From Kitasatospora xanthocidica (GTDB lineage Bacteria; Actinomycetota; Actinomycetes; Streptomycetales; Streptomycetaceae): a stretch of 64,000 nucleotides of DNA. This document shows positions 10,087-18,709 of the stretch, piece after piece. A program made the position numbers and the translations under genes. The stretch lies in NCBI RefSeq assembly GCF_014656195.1, contig NZ_BNBY01000005.1, positions 18,971 through 82,970 on the forward strand, read 5' to 3'. How positions within the stretch are numbered: the first letter of the stretch is position 1; each line of letters begins with the position of its first letter. The notes under the pieces were generated by a model, which searched no databases, had not been told where the DNA came from, and saw only the letters and a list, made by a program, of their open reading frames with translations.

Positions 10087-10201
10087 TACTCGCGCGTAGG
10101 AAGTGGCGATCATCACTCTTAGACGTTTTGGAGTATTTGGAGTGTGGCCCCGCCCACTCCGTCCCGGACATGAGCGACCTGCTACGGGCCAGTAATCATA
10201 C

Positions 10202-10213
10202 TTACTGTAGTAA
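10202..10213. promoter_or_regulatory. AT-rich inverted repeat before pckG
   Basis: TTACTGTAGTAA is a perfect 5-2-5 inverted repeat 121 bp upstream of the pckG start, inside an unusually AT-rich patch (10193-10230) that probably holds the promoter. The binding protein is not known. Confidence 0.4.
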
Positions 10214-10333
10214 AAGATGCGTCAATTTCGACGCTGGGGGGCGTTCCGGCCTTGAGCCCGGAGCTACGCTGCAAGCACCCTCAGACCCCCGCAACGCCGT
10301 CTCTTCGCCGAGATGGCGTGAAACGGAGCGATC

Positions 10334-12175
10334 GTGTCGTACGAGATCTCTGCTCTCAGCGCATCCGCGCCCACCCGCCACAAGCAGCTGCTCGCTTGGG
10401 TGAGCGAGATCGCCGAGCTCACCCAGCCGGACCGCATCGAGTGGTGCGACGGTTCCGACGAGGAGTACCACCGCCTCGCGGACCTGCTGGTGGATCAGGG
10501 CACCTTCAAGAAGCTCGACGAGGACAAGCGCCCCAACTCCTACTACGCCGCCTCGGACCCGACGGACGTGGCGCGCGTGGAGGACCGCACCTACATCTGC
10601 TCCGAGCAGGAGAAGGACGCCGGACCGACCAACAACTGGAAGGCCCCCGCCGAGATGCGCGAGGTCTTCCAGGGCGAGCAGGGGCTGTTCCGCGGCGCGA
10701 TGAAGGGCCGCACGATGTACGTCGTGCCCTTCTCGATGGGCCCGGTCGGCTCCCCGCTGGCCGCGTACGGCGTCGAGATCACCGACTCCGCCTACGTCGC
10801 CGTCTCGATGCGCGTGATGACCCGGATGGGCCGCGCGGTGCTGGACCAGCTCGGCGAGGACGGCGACTTCGTCAAGGCCGTGCACACCGTCGGCGCCCCG
10901 CTCGCCGAGGGCGAGGCGGACGTGCCGTGGCCGTGCAGCACCACCAAGTACATCTCGCACTTCCCGGAGACCAAGGAGATCTGGTCCTTCGGCTCGGGCT
11001 ACGGCGGCAACGCCCTGCTCGGCAAGAAGTGCTACGCGCTGCGCATCGCCTCGACCATGGCCCGCGACGAGGGCTGGCTGGCCGAGCACATGCTCATCCT
11101 GAAGCTCACCCCGCCGGCCGGCCCCACGGGCGAGGCGCAGCCCACGTACGTCGCGGCCGCCTTCCCCTCGGCCTGCGGCAAGACCAACCTGGCCATGCTC
11201 CAGCCGACCGTCCCGGGCTGGAAGGTCGAGACGATCGGTGACGACATCGCCTGGATGCGCTTCGGCGCCGACGGCCGTCTGTACGCCATCAACCCCGAGG
11301 CCGGCTTCTTCGGCGTCGCCCCCGGCACCGGCGTGGACACCAACGCCAACGCCATCGAGACCCTCTGGGGCAACACGGTCTTCACCAACGTCGCCCTCAC
11401 CGACGACGGCGACGTGTGGTGGGAGGGCCTCACCGAGGAGCCCCCGGCGCACCTGACCGACTGGCGCGGCAACGACTGGACCCCCGAGTCCGGCACCCCG
11501 GCCGCCCACCCGAACGCCCGCTTCGCCGTCCCGGCCGCGCAGTGCCCGACCATCGCCCCCGAGTGGGAGGACCCGGCGGGCGTGCCGATCTCGGCGATCC
11601 TGTTCGGCGGCCGCCGCGCCACCGCCGTCCCGCTGGTGACCGAGTCCTTCGACTGGCAGCACGGCGTCTTCCTCGGCGCCAACATCGCCTCCGAGAAGAC
11701 CGCCGCCGCCGAGGGCACCGTCGGCGAGCTGCGTCGCGACCCGTTCGCGATGCTGCCGTTCTGCGGCTACAACATGGGCGACTACTTCGCCCACTGGCTG
11801 AAGGTCGGCGCCCAGGCGGACGCCGCCAAGCTGCCGAAGATCTACTACGTCAACTGGTTCCGCAAGAACGCCGAGGGCAAGTTCGTCTGGCCCGGCTACG
11901 GCGAGAACAGCCGCGTGCTGAAGTGGATCGTCGAGCGCCTGGAGGGCACCGGCGAGGGCGTGGAGACCCCGATCGGCGTGCTGCCGACCGTCGAGGGCTT
12001 CGACCTCGGCGACCTGAAGCTGTCCCAGGAGGACCTCGACCTGCTCTTCACCGTGGACGCCGACATCTGGCGCCAGGAGGCCGCCCTCGTGCCGGCCCAC
12101 CTGGAGACCTTCGGCGACCACACGCCGAAGGAGCTGTGGGACGAGTACCGGAGCCTGGTCGCGCGCCTCGGCTGA
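10334..12175 (+). CDS. pckG: Phosphoenolpyruvate carboxykinase (GTP)
   Basis: 613 residues, full length for the GTP-dependent enzyme. It turns oxaloacetate and GTP into phosphoenolpyruvate, the first committed step of gluconeogenesis from TCA intermediates, in the cytoplasm. Visible landmarks: the kinase P-loop [11 protein letters not shown] with the reactive cysteine near residues 277-287, [12 protein letters not shown] for nucleotide binding, EDRTYICS and [18 protein letters not shown] near the substrate site. The start is GTG, with GGAG at 10325-10328 upstream. A strong two-part hairpin follows the stop, so it is monocistronic. Confidence 0.98.
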   Translation: MSYEISALSASAPTRHKQLLAWVSEIAELTQPDRIEWCDGSDEEYHRLADLLVDQGTFKKLDEDKRPNSYYAASDPTDVARVEDRTYICSEQEKDAGPTNNWKAPAEMREVFQGEQGLFRGAMKGRTMYVVPFSMGPVGSPLAAYGVEITDSAYVAVSMRVMTRMGRAVLDQLGEDGDFVKAVHTVGAPLAEGEADVPWPCSTTKYISHFPETKEIWSFGSGYGGNALLGKKCYALRIASTMARDEGWLAEHMLILKLTPPAGPTGEAQPTYVAAAFPSACGKTNLAMLQPTVPGWKVETIGDDIAWMRFGADGRLYAINPEAGFFGVAPGTGVDTNANAIETLWGNTVFTNVALTDDGDVWWEGLTEEPPAHLTDWRGNDWTPESGTPAAHPNARFAVPAAQCPTIAPEWEDPAGVPISAILFGGRRATAVPLVTESFDWQHGVFLGANIASEKTAAAEGTVGELRRDPFAMLPFCGYNMGDYFAHWLKVGAQADAAKLPKIYYVNWFRKNAEGKFVWPGYGENSRVLKWIVERLEGTGEGVETPIGVLPTVEGFDLGDLKLSQEDLDLLFTVDADIWRQEAALVPAHLETFGDHTPKELWDEYRSLVARLG

Positions 12176-12240
12176 GCCTGAGCCTCAACCGAGCGAGAGG
12201 CGGGCGCGCGGCACGAACCGCGCACCCGCCGAGCGACAGG

Positions 12241-12308
12241 ACGGCCGGAGTTCCGCCGGACGATCTTTCCCCGACCAAGGAGATCGTCCGGCCAGGGACT
12301 CCGGCCGT
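12241..12308. terminator. Large two-part bidirectional terminator
   Basis: The outer stem is ACGGCCGGAGT (12241-12251) with ACTCCGGCCGT (12298-12308); the inner stem is GCCGGACGATCT (12255-12266) with AGATCGTCCGGC (12281-12292). It sits between convergent pckG and the lectin gene. Confidence 0.85.
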
Positions 12309-12329
12309 AGTGCTTTCCGGCAGTAGGGC

Positions 12330-12899
12330 TCAGATGAGCGTGATGGCGGTGATCCATGCCTGGTTGGCCTGGCAGACGCCCACGCTGGACCCGCGCCACT
12401 GGCGGGCGGGGGCTCCGGTGTCGGTGCGCCAGTCGGCGATCTCCAGCAGGGCCGCGGAGTTGAGGTTGGACAGGCCCAGCTCCTTGCGGGAGCCGATCTG
12501 GCCGCTGTACTGCCAGCCCTGGTTCCAGCCGCCGGTGCAGTCCCACTGGCGGGCCGGGGCGCCGTTGTCCATGCTCCAGTCCGCGACCTCCAGGCACTTC
12601 CCGGAGTGGGCGTTGACCAGCATCATGATGCCGCCCGCCAGCTGGAAGTTCCAACGCTGGTTGGCACCCCCGGTGCAGTCCCACTGGCGGGCGGGGGCGC
12701 CGTTGTCCCAGCTCCAGTCGGCGATCTCCAGGCACTTGCCGGAGTGGGCGTTGACCAGGGTGCTCGACGACGGGATGCGGAAGCCCCCGGAGTAGGCCGC
12801 GGCCGGGGTGGCCGGCAGGGCTGCGGTGGCCAGCGCGACGGCGGCGCCGACGATGGCCGCAGCGGCGCGGGTACGGGAGAGCGGAATACGGAAGTTCAA
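12330..12899 (-). CDS. Secreted ricin-type beta-trefoil lectin
   Basis: 189 residues from a TTG at 12899, which puts the basic start and hydrophobic signal peptide (RTRAAAAIVGAAVALATAALPATPAAA) at the N-terminus; AAGGGA lies 10 nt upstream. The mature part is about 150 residues and consists of three similar units, each carrying NAHSGKCLE(I/V)ADW or a relative, GAPARQW, and ending in a QxW-like box (NQRWNF, NQGWQY, NQAWIT). That is one complete beta-trefoil with no catalytic domain attached. It should bind galactose- or xylose-type polysaccharides outside the cell. Exact start uncertain; an upstream in-frame GTG-type start would bury the signal peptide. Confidence 0.88.
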   Translation of the reverse strand: MNFRIPLSRTRAAAAIVGAAVALATAALPATPAAAYSGGFRIPSSSTLVNAHSGKCLEIADWSWDNGAPARQWDCTGGANQRWNFQLAGGIMMLVNAHSGKCLEVADWSMDNGAPARQWDCTGGWNQGWQYSGQIGSRKELGLSNLNSAALLEIADWRTDTGAPARQWRGSSVGVCQANQAWITAITLI

Positions 12900-13100
12900 G
12901 GCGGACCGGTCCCTTGCGGATGATCGAAGGCAGGGGAACAGAGCCTCCCGGGCCGAGTGGCGCCTCGGTGCTCGCGTCGGACCGGGCCCCTGGCACACCA
13001 CACCGATCGGCCCGTCCCCCCTACGGCCCGAAGAGGTACTCGGGCCGCCGACGCGCGGGAATCCTACGCTCCGGTCCGCAACCCCCGGTTAAAGGGGAGG

Positions 13101-14315
13101 TCAAGGCTGTGCGTAGCCCGAGAGGAAGTCGCCGATGCGGGTCACGGCGTCGGTGATCTCCTCGGCGCGGGGCAGGGTGACCAGCCGGAAGTGGTCCGGC
13201 TCGGGCCAGTTGAAGCCGGTGCCCTGGACCAGCAGGATGCGCTGGGAGCGCAGCAGGTCGAGCACCATCTGGGCGTCGTCCTTGATCTTGTGGACCTTCG
13301 GGTCCAGCCGCGGGAACGCGTACAGGGCGCCCTTGGGCTTGACGCAGCTGACGCCCGGGATCTGGTTCAGCAGCTCGTACGCGGCGTCGCGCGAGGCGAG
13401 CAGCCGGCCGCCCGGGAGCACCAGGTCGCGGATCGACTGCCGGCCGCCGAGCGCGGCGGCCACCGCGTGCTGGGCGGGCATGTTGGCGCACAGCCGCATC
13501 GAGGCGAGCACGGTGAGGCCCTCGATGTAGCTGTGGGCCCGGCTCCGGTCGCCGGACAGCACCATCCAGCCGGAGCGGAAGCCCGCGACGCGGTACGCCT
13601 TGGAGAGGCCGTTGAAGGTGACGCAGAAGAGGTCCGGGGCCAGGGTGGCCAGCGGGACGTGCTCGGCGTCGTCGTAGAGGATCTTGTCGTAGATCTCGTC
13701 CGCGTAGACCACCAGGTCGTGCCGGCGGGCGATCTCCGCGATCCCCTCCAGCACCTCGCGCGGGTAGACCGCACCGGTCGGGTTGTTCGGGTTGATCACC
13801 ACGATGGCCCTGGTCCGGTCGGTGACCTTGGCCTCGATGTCGGCGAGGTCCGGGTACCACTCGGACTGCTCGTCGCAGCGGTAGTGCACCGCGGTGCCGC
13901 CGGCCAGCGAGACCGAGGCGGTCCACAGCGGGTAGTCCGGCGCCGGGACGAGCACCTCGTCGCCGTCGTCCAGCAGCGCGGTCATCGCGAGCTGGATCAG
14001 CTCGGAGACGCCGTTGCCCAGGAAGACGTCGTCGACGGAGAGGCCGTGCAGCCCGCGGTCCTCGTAGTGCATGACCACCGCGCGGCGGGCGGAGAGCAGG
14101 CCCTTGGAGTCGCCGTACCCGTGCGCGGTGGAGAGGTTGCGCAGGATGTCCTGGAGGATCTCCGGCGGCGCCTCGAAGCCGAAGGTGGCCGGGTTGCCGG
14201 TGTTGAGCTTGAGGATGCGGTGGCCCTGTTCCTCCAGCCGCATCGCCTCGTCGAGCACCGGGCCACGGATGTCGTAGCAGACATTGGCGAGCTTGCTGGA
14301 CTGGATGACCTGCAT
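13101..14315 (-). CDS. PLP-dependent aminotransferase, AlaA type
   Basis: 404 residues, fold type I class I/II aminotransferase. The PLP lysine is in FNGLSKAYRVAGFRSGWM near residue 237, with NPNNPTGAVY and YADEIYDKI as cofactor-binding motifs and YPLWTASV at the substrate side. The N-terminal IRGPVLDEAMRLEEQGHRILKLNTGNP is characteristic of AlaA-like alanine/2-oxoglutarate transaminases rather than aspartate transaminases. It probably makes alanine from pyruvate and glutamate in the cytoplasm. No operon partner: it is convergent with nothing close and divergent from the prepilin peptidase. Confidence 0.93.
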   Translation of the reverse strand: MQVIQSSKLANVCYDIRGPVLDEAMRLEEQGHRILKLNTGNPATFGFEAPPEILQDILRNLSTAHGYGDSKGLLSARRAVVMHYEDRGLHGLSVDDVFLGNGVSELIQLAMTALLDDGDEVLVPAPDYPLWTASVSLAGGTAVHYRCDEQSEWYPDLADIEAKVTDRTRAIVVINPNNPTGAVYPREVLEGIAEIARRHDLVVYADEIYDKILYDDAEHVPLATLAPDLFCVTFNGLSKAYRVAGFRSGWMVLSGDRSRAHSYIEGLTVLASMRLCANMPAQHAVAAALGGRQSIRDLVLPGGRLLASRDAAYELLNQIPGVSCVKPKGALYAFPRLDPKVHKIKDDAQMVLDLLRSQRILLVQGTGFNWPEPDHFRLVTLPRAEEITDAVTRIGDFLSGYAQP

Positions 14316-14505
14316 GTCTGACTACTTTAGGGGTACGGACGACCGCTGCGGCGGCTCTCCGGGAAGGTGATCCGAAGGGGCCCGAGGGGCCTCCTTGGAT
14401 CGGCAGGCGGGGGCGTCGGCGGGCCTTCCAAAGGGTGCGTGCGGTGTCCGGAATGCTCCCGTACGCGAGGAACGCGGGCCGGTCGCGGCCCGGAACGAGA
14501 CGGAC

Positions 14506-14583
14506 GGCACACCGAGCGGCACACCGAGCGGCGCATTGCCCCGCGCTCGGACGACGCCTCCGGGAGCGGACGGCACACCGCCC
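14506..14583 (+). repeat. Short GGCACACCG repeats
   Basis: GGCACACCGAGC is repeated in tandem (14506-14517, 14518-14529) and a variant GGCACACCGCCC lies at 14572-14583, 12-90 bp upstream of the prepilin peptidase start. It may be an operator array or simple slippage. Confidence 0.5.
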
Positions 14584-14594
14584 GGCGCGGGAGG

Positions 14595-15344
14595 ATGTGG
14601 CCGGTGCTCGATCGAGGAGGGGGTGCGCCGGTGGTACCGGTCGTGGTCGCGGCGGTGCTGGTCGGTCTCCTGGCGGCCGTGCCGCTGCGCGGGCTGGTCG
14701 CCAGGTTCGCCGTGCCGGAGGGCGAACCGTGGTGCGAGACCTGCCCGTCGTGCGGGCGCGGGGTGCTCCTGCTGCCGCCGACCGGGCGCTGCCCGGGCTG
14801 CCGGGAGCGGCTGGGCGCGGGCCCGTGGACGGTGGAGCCGGTCGCGGCGGCCGTCGCCGTCGCCGTGGCGTACGCGGCGGACGGGCCGGTCGCCGCGGCG
14901 CTGGCCTGGGCGGCCGCGCTCGGGGTGGCGCTCGGCTTCGTCGACGCCCGGGTGCGCCGGCTGCCGTACCGGCTGACCGTGCCGCTGCTCGGCGGGGTGG
15001 CCGTGCTGCTGTCGGTGGCCGCGGTCACCGAGGGGCGCCCCGGGGTGCTGCCGCGCTGCCTGCTGGTGGCGATCGCGGTCGGGGCGGTGCTCGAACTGGC
15101 CGTCTGGGCCCGGGCGTTGGGGCCCGGCGACTCCCCGCTCGGGTTCGCGCTGGGCGGGCTCCTCGGCTGGTACGGCTGGTCGGTGGCGCTCGGCGGGCTG
15201 TTCGCGGCGGTGGTGCTGGCCGGCGCCTGGGCGGTGCTGCGGGCCGCCGCCGCGCTGGTCCGCCGGCGCCCGGTGCGCGGACTCGACGTCCCGGTGGGCC
15301 CGTTCCTGCTGCTCGGGGCGCTCACCGCGGTGCTGGCCGGATAG
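14595..15344 (+). CDS. Prepilin peptidase (A24 family)
   Basis: 249 residues, polytopic. The N-terminal cytoplasmic loop carries the zinc-type cysteine pairs typical of PilD/ComC (WCETCPSCGRG and RCPGCRE). The two aspartates of the GxGD-type protease are expected in GFVDARVRRLPYRLT and in GPGDSPLGFALGG, both present. It cleaves type IV-like prepilin leaders at the membrane. The ATG at 14595 is chosen because it places the first helix at the N-terminus; GAGG precedes it closely. No pilin, ATPase or secretion genes are nearby, so its substrates are encoded elsewhere. Confidence 0.88.
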   Translation: MWPVLDRGGGAPVVPVVVAAVLVGLLAAVPLRGLVARFAVPEGEPWCETCPSCGRGVLLLPPTGRCPGCRERLGAGPWTVEPVAAAVAVAVAYAADGPVAAALAWAAALGVALGFVDARVRRLPYRLTVPLLGGVAVLLSVAAVTEGRPGVLPRCLLVAIAVGAVLELAVWARALGPGDSPLGFALGGLLGWYGWSVALGGLFAAVVLAGAWAVLRAAAALVRRRPVRGLDVPVGPFLLLGALTAVLAG

Positions 15345-15403
15345 CCCGCGCCCCGCGGCCCGCGGCCCACGGCGGTCGGCGGTCGGAGGGGACGGACGCG
15401 GAA

Positions 15404-15436
15404 GGGCCCGCCGTACCGGTCCGGTACGGCGGGCCC
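15404..15436. terminator. Bidirectional terminator hairpin
   Basis: A 14-bp perfect stem, GGGCCCGCCGTACC with GGTACGGCGGGCCC, and a 5-nt loop, between the convergent prepilin peptidase and chitinase genes. Confidence 0.85.
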
Positions 15437-15516
15437 CGCCGCCGGCGCGTGGGCCCCACCCTCAAGGAGCGGCGCGCCGGGGGAGGTGAGTCCGAGAGGC
15501 GTGTCGTGCGGGGCGA

Positions 15517-17124
15517 CTACGGCATCTTGTGGACGAACGGGCCGACCGCGTTGGAGAACGCGTTGCCGTTGTTGGCGTCCCAGTTGGTGGACCAGGTCAT
15601 CGCGCCGCGGATGGTGGGCCACTTGGCCGGCGGCACGAAGCTCCCGCAGTTGTTGCCGGTGGCCAGGCAGTCCAGCGCGTTGTTCACCACGGCCGGCGGG
15701 ACGTAGCCGCCGCCCGCCGCCCGGCTGGAGGCCGGGACGCCGATGCCGACCTGGTCCGGCCGCAGGCCGCCCTGGATCTGGGTGCAGACCTGCGAGGTGA
15801 TGAAGTCGATGGTGCCCTGGTTGTAGACCTTGCCGTCGCAGCCGTTCATGCCGCCCGAGTTGTAGAACTGGGTGTTGACGACGGTGAGGATGTCCTTGGT
15901 CCTCAGCGCCAGCTGGAAGTAGGCGCCGGAGGTGTTGTACATCCCGATGGTCTCGGGCGCCATGGTCAGGATGAAGCCGGAGCCGACCTTGGCCTGCAGG
16001 GCGTGCAGCGCGTCGCCGAGCGGACCGGCCTGGACGCCGTTCTCCAGGTCGACGTCGATGCCGTCGAAGCCGTAGTCCTTGATGATCGCGTAGGCGCTGT
16101 CGGCGAAGTTGGCGCCGGCGGTGGCGTCCCCGACGGTGATCGCGCCGTTCTGGCCGCCGATGGAGAGGACGACCTTCTTGCCCGCCGCCTGCTTGGCCTT
16201 GACGTCGGCGCGGAACTGGGCGTCGGTGTAGCCGCCGAGCGCCTTGGACAGGCCCGGGTCCAAGGTGAAGCTGATCGCGCCGGCCCGGGTCGGCACGGCG
16301 TCGGCGAAGGAGACCGCGATGATGTCGTACGCGCTCTGGACGTCGCTCAGGCGCTGCGGGGTCGAGTTGTTGTCGAAGTTCTGCCAGTAGCCGGTGACCG
16401 CGTGCGCCGGCAGGCCGGTGGTCGGCGGGGTGGTGCCGGTCGGGGTGGCGGTGGGCGTTCCCGTAGGAGTGACCGTGGGGGTCGGCGTCGCGGTCGGGGT
16501 CGCCGTCCTGGTGGGCGTGGCGGTGGCCGTCGCGGTCGGCGTGGGGGTGGGGGTGGCCGTGGGGGTGGCGGTCGGCGAGGGGGTGCCGGTGCCGCCGGGG
16601 CCGATCAGCGCGACGTCGTCGGCGAGGTAGGCGCTCTGGCCGTACCAGCCGTGCAGGTAGAGGGTGACGCTGGTGGCGTTCGCCCCGGTGGTGAAGGTGG
16701 TGGACAGCTGGTTCCAGCTGTTCTGGTTCGACCAGGTCGACGGGTCGGTGCCGCCGGTGCCGCGCGCACCGAGGTAGACGTACGGGCCCTGGACCCACGC
16801 GCTCAGCGTGTAGCTGGTGTTGGGCAGCACGCTGACGATCTGGGTGCACTCGGCGGTGTCGCCGGCGCCCGGGGTGGCCTGCAGGGCGCCGGTGCCGGAG
16901 TGGACCGGCGAGGAGACGGCGGTCGCGGCGCCGGCGCAGCTCCAGCCGGCCAGCCCGCCGTCGAAGCCGCCGTTGGTGACGAGGTTGCCGACCGCGGCGC
17001 TGGCGCCGCCGGCGAACAGGGCCAGCCCGCCGCCGGCCAGGGCGAGGGCGGTGGCGCCGGCCGCGACGGCCGGGAGGGGGCTGCGCCGCCGCTTGTGCGA
17101 GGGCTGGTTCAGCGTACGGGCCAT
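15517..17124 (-). CDS. Secreted GH18 chitinase with N-terminal carbohydrate-binding module
   Basis: 535 residues. Signal peptide 1-43; a jelly-roll carbohydrate-binding module (about 45-180, NLVTNGGFDGGLAGWSC, CBM4/16-like); a 60-residue Pro-Thr linker built of TPTAT-type repeats; then the GH18 barrel. The catalytic DGIDVDLE (DxxDxDxE, glutamate as acid) is at about 350-357, after the SIGGQNG motif. It hydrolyses chitin outside the cell. AGGAG lies 8 nt before the ATG. A DasR-type site and a TTGACG -35 box upstream point to control by N-acetylglucosamine. Confidence 0.96.
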   Translation of the reverse strand: MARTLNQPSHKRRRSPLPAVAAGATALALAGGGLALFAGGASAAVGNLVTNGGFDGGLAGWSCAGAATAVSSPVHSGTGALQATPGAGDTAECTQIVSVLPNTSYTLSAWVQGPYVYLGARGTGGTDPSTWSNQNSWNQLSTTFTTGANATSVTLYLHGWYGQSAYLADDVALIGPGGTGTPSPTATPTATPTPTPTATATATPTRTATPTATPTPTVTPTGTPTATPTGTTPPTTGLPAHAVTGYWQNFDNNSTPQRLSDVQSAYDIIAVSFADAVPTRAGAISFTLDPGLSKALGGYTDAQFRADVKAKQAAGKKVVLSIGGQNGAITVGDATAGANFADSAYAIIKDYGFDGIDVDLENGVQAGPLGDALHALQAKVGSGFILTMAPETIGMYNTSGAYFQLALRTKDILTVVNTQFYNSGGMNGCDGKVYNQGTIDFITSQVCTQIQGGLRPDQVGIGVPASSRAAGGGYVPPAVVNNALDCLATGNNCGSFVPPAKWPTIRGAMTWSTNWDANNGNAFSNAVGPFVHKMP

Positions 17125-17571
17125 GGGGCGACGCTCCTGGGGGAGGAGCGGCCGCCGCGGTGGGGGGCGCGGCGGCCGCGTGTGGGGGAGGGCATTGCGT
17201 CAAGGACGAGCCGGTTCGGGACTGATCGGGGACCGGTTCGGGACCGGTGAGCGGATCGTTCCGTCCCGGATCAAAAGCTGGACTAGACCATTGCGGGTCG
17301 TCAAGCATCGGAACGTCGGCTTACGGTTCCGTTAAGGATTCGGAGACCGTTCCGTGTCCGCACCGCCGGGACCCCCGCGCGGCCCCTTCCCGACGCCCCC
17401 GCGGCCTCCGGAGGACCGCCGTGCGACCCCCGGCACGCCCCTCGCGACAGACTTCGCACAGGACCGTGACCAGACCGCTACCTGCGGCTTTACCGTGCAC
17501 CTGCGTGCGGGAGTAGGCTGCGCCGGGGCGTTGACGCACCAGCTGAACGAGCACGGAGGGGTCCGGGAACC
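17125..17571. other. Intergenic region between chitinase and prenyltransferase genes
   Basis: The left half holds the chitinase promoter and dre site. The right half has a TAGGCT -10-like box at 17513-17518 that could serve the prenyltransferase, giving a leader of about 50 nt. No gene was found in it on either strand. Confidence 0.6.
17277..17292. promoter_or_regulatory. DasR-type (dre) operator before the chitinase gene
   Basis: The minus strand reads AATGGTCTAGTCCAGC, matching the known Streptomyces dre consensus (around TGGTCTAGACCA) at 12-13 of 16 positions. It is about 155 bp upstream of the chitinase start and just downstream of TTGACG (minus strand of 17299-17304), a good -35 box, so binding would block the promoter. 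Confidence 0.75.
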
Positions 17572-18366
17572 ATGGGTCTGCGCGATGTCGTGGAACGGAC
17601 GCCGGGGCTGCGCACCCTGCTCGGCGGGATGTACGGGCTCTACGGCCGCCGGGTCGAGGTCCACCTCGCGCGCACCCCGCACCACATCGGCGTGATCCTG
17701 GACGGCAACCGCCGCTGGGCCAAGGCCACCGGCGGGTCCACCGCGTACGGACACCAGCGCGGCGCCGACAAGATCACCGAGTTCCTCGGCTGGTGCGACG
17801 AGACCCACGTCAAGGTCGTCACCCTCTGGATGCTCTCCACCGACAACCTGGACCGCCCGGCCGACGAGCTGGTCCCGCTGCTCGGCATCATCGAGGACGC
17901 CGTCACCGGCCTGGCCGCCGCCCGCCGCTGGCGGGTCCACCCGGTCGGCGCGCTGGACCTGCTCCCGCAGCACACCGCCGACGTGCTCAAGCGCGCCGCG
18001 GACGAGACCGCCGACATCGACGGCATCACGGTCAACGTCGCGGTCGGCTACGGCGGCCGGCACGAGATCGCCGACGCCGTCCGCTCGCTGCTCCAGGAGC
18101 AGGCCGGGCGCGGCACCTCGATCGAGGAACTGGCCGAGGTCCTGACCGTCGAGCACATCTCCGAGCACCTCTACACCCGCAACCAGCCCGACCCGGACCT
18201 GATCATCCGCACCTCGGGCGAGCAGCGGCTGTCCGGCTTCCTGCTCTGGCAGAGCGCGCACAGCGAGTTCTACTTCTGCGAGGCGTACTGGCCGGCCTTC
18301 CGCAAGGTCGACTTCCTGCGCGCCCTGCGCGCGTTCGAGCAGCGCCACCGGCGGATGGGCCTCTAA
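17572..18366 (+). CDS. cis-Prenyltransferase (isoprenyl diphosphate synthase, UppS-like)
   Basis: 264 residues. It condenses isopentenyl diphosphate onto an allylic diphosphate in cis. Catalytic aspartate D44 lies in ILDGNRRWAK; other family regions are WMLSTDNLDRP, YGGRHEI and the C-terminal RTSGEQRLSGFLLWQSAHSEF with the diphosphate-binding arginines. The first 35 residues (MGLRDVVERTPGLRTLLGGM...) form the amphipathic extension typical of the second, short-chain type enzyme of actinobacteria, such as the Z,E-farnesyl diphosphate synthase Rv1086. Chain length cannot be read with certainty: it could be the main undecaprenyl synthase or a short-chain paralogue. Confidence 0.94.
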   Translation: MGLRDVVERTPGLRTLLGGMYGLYGRRVEVHLARTPHHIGVILDGNRRWAKATGGSTAYGHQRGADKITEFLGWCDETHVKVVTLWMLSTDNLDRPADELVPLLGIIEDAVTGLAAARRWRVHPVGALDLLPQHTADVLKRAADETADIDGITVNVAVGYGGRHEIADAVRSLLQEQAGRGTSIEELAEVLTVEHISEHLYTRNQPDPDLIIRTSGEQRLSGFLLWQSAHSEFYFCEAYWPAFRKVDFLRALRAFEQRHRRMGL

Positions 18367-18709
18367 CCCCACGTCGGACCCACGTCGGTCCCGCAGGTCC
18401 CACGGCAGTCTCACAGCGGTCCTACGCCGGACCCGGGTCGGTCCTGCCCCGGGCCCACCCGTCCCGCGTCGGAGGCCCCGCGTCCGGGACCCCGGCCCCG
18501 GCCTCGGGGCGAAATGACCGCCGTAGGCCTGGCCTACCCGGCTCCGGGCCGAGGCCAAACGTTCACCGACAATGATCCGTCAGTTCTCCGGGGGCGCGAA
18601 TGCACCGCCCCCCGCCTGGGAATACTCCAGTCAGTCCGGTCCCGAGGCCACCGGGGCAGCGGGGCCGGCTTGCCGCGGATGACGCAGGGTCATCCGCTCT
18701 GGAGGCCTA
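18367..18709. other. Intergenic region before the PhoH gene
   Basis: The first half is degenerate repeats of GGTCCCAC/GGACCCAC-type words without a gene. Close to the PhoH start an inverted repeat GATGAC-GCAGG-GTCATC (18678-18694) lies 6 nt before the GGAGG ribosome site and could form a small hairpin next to it. Confidence 0.55.

Noticed and set aside
16394..16600. Dense short repeats that could be read as a repeat array or CRISPR.
   Set aside because: They are codons of the chitinase Pro-Thr linker; there is no repeat-spacer structure.
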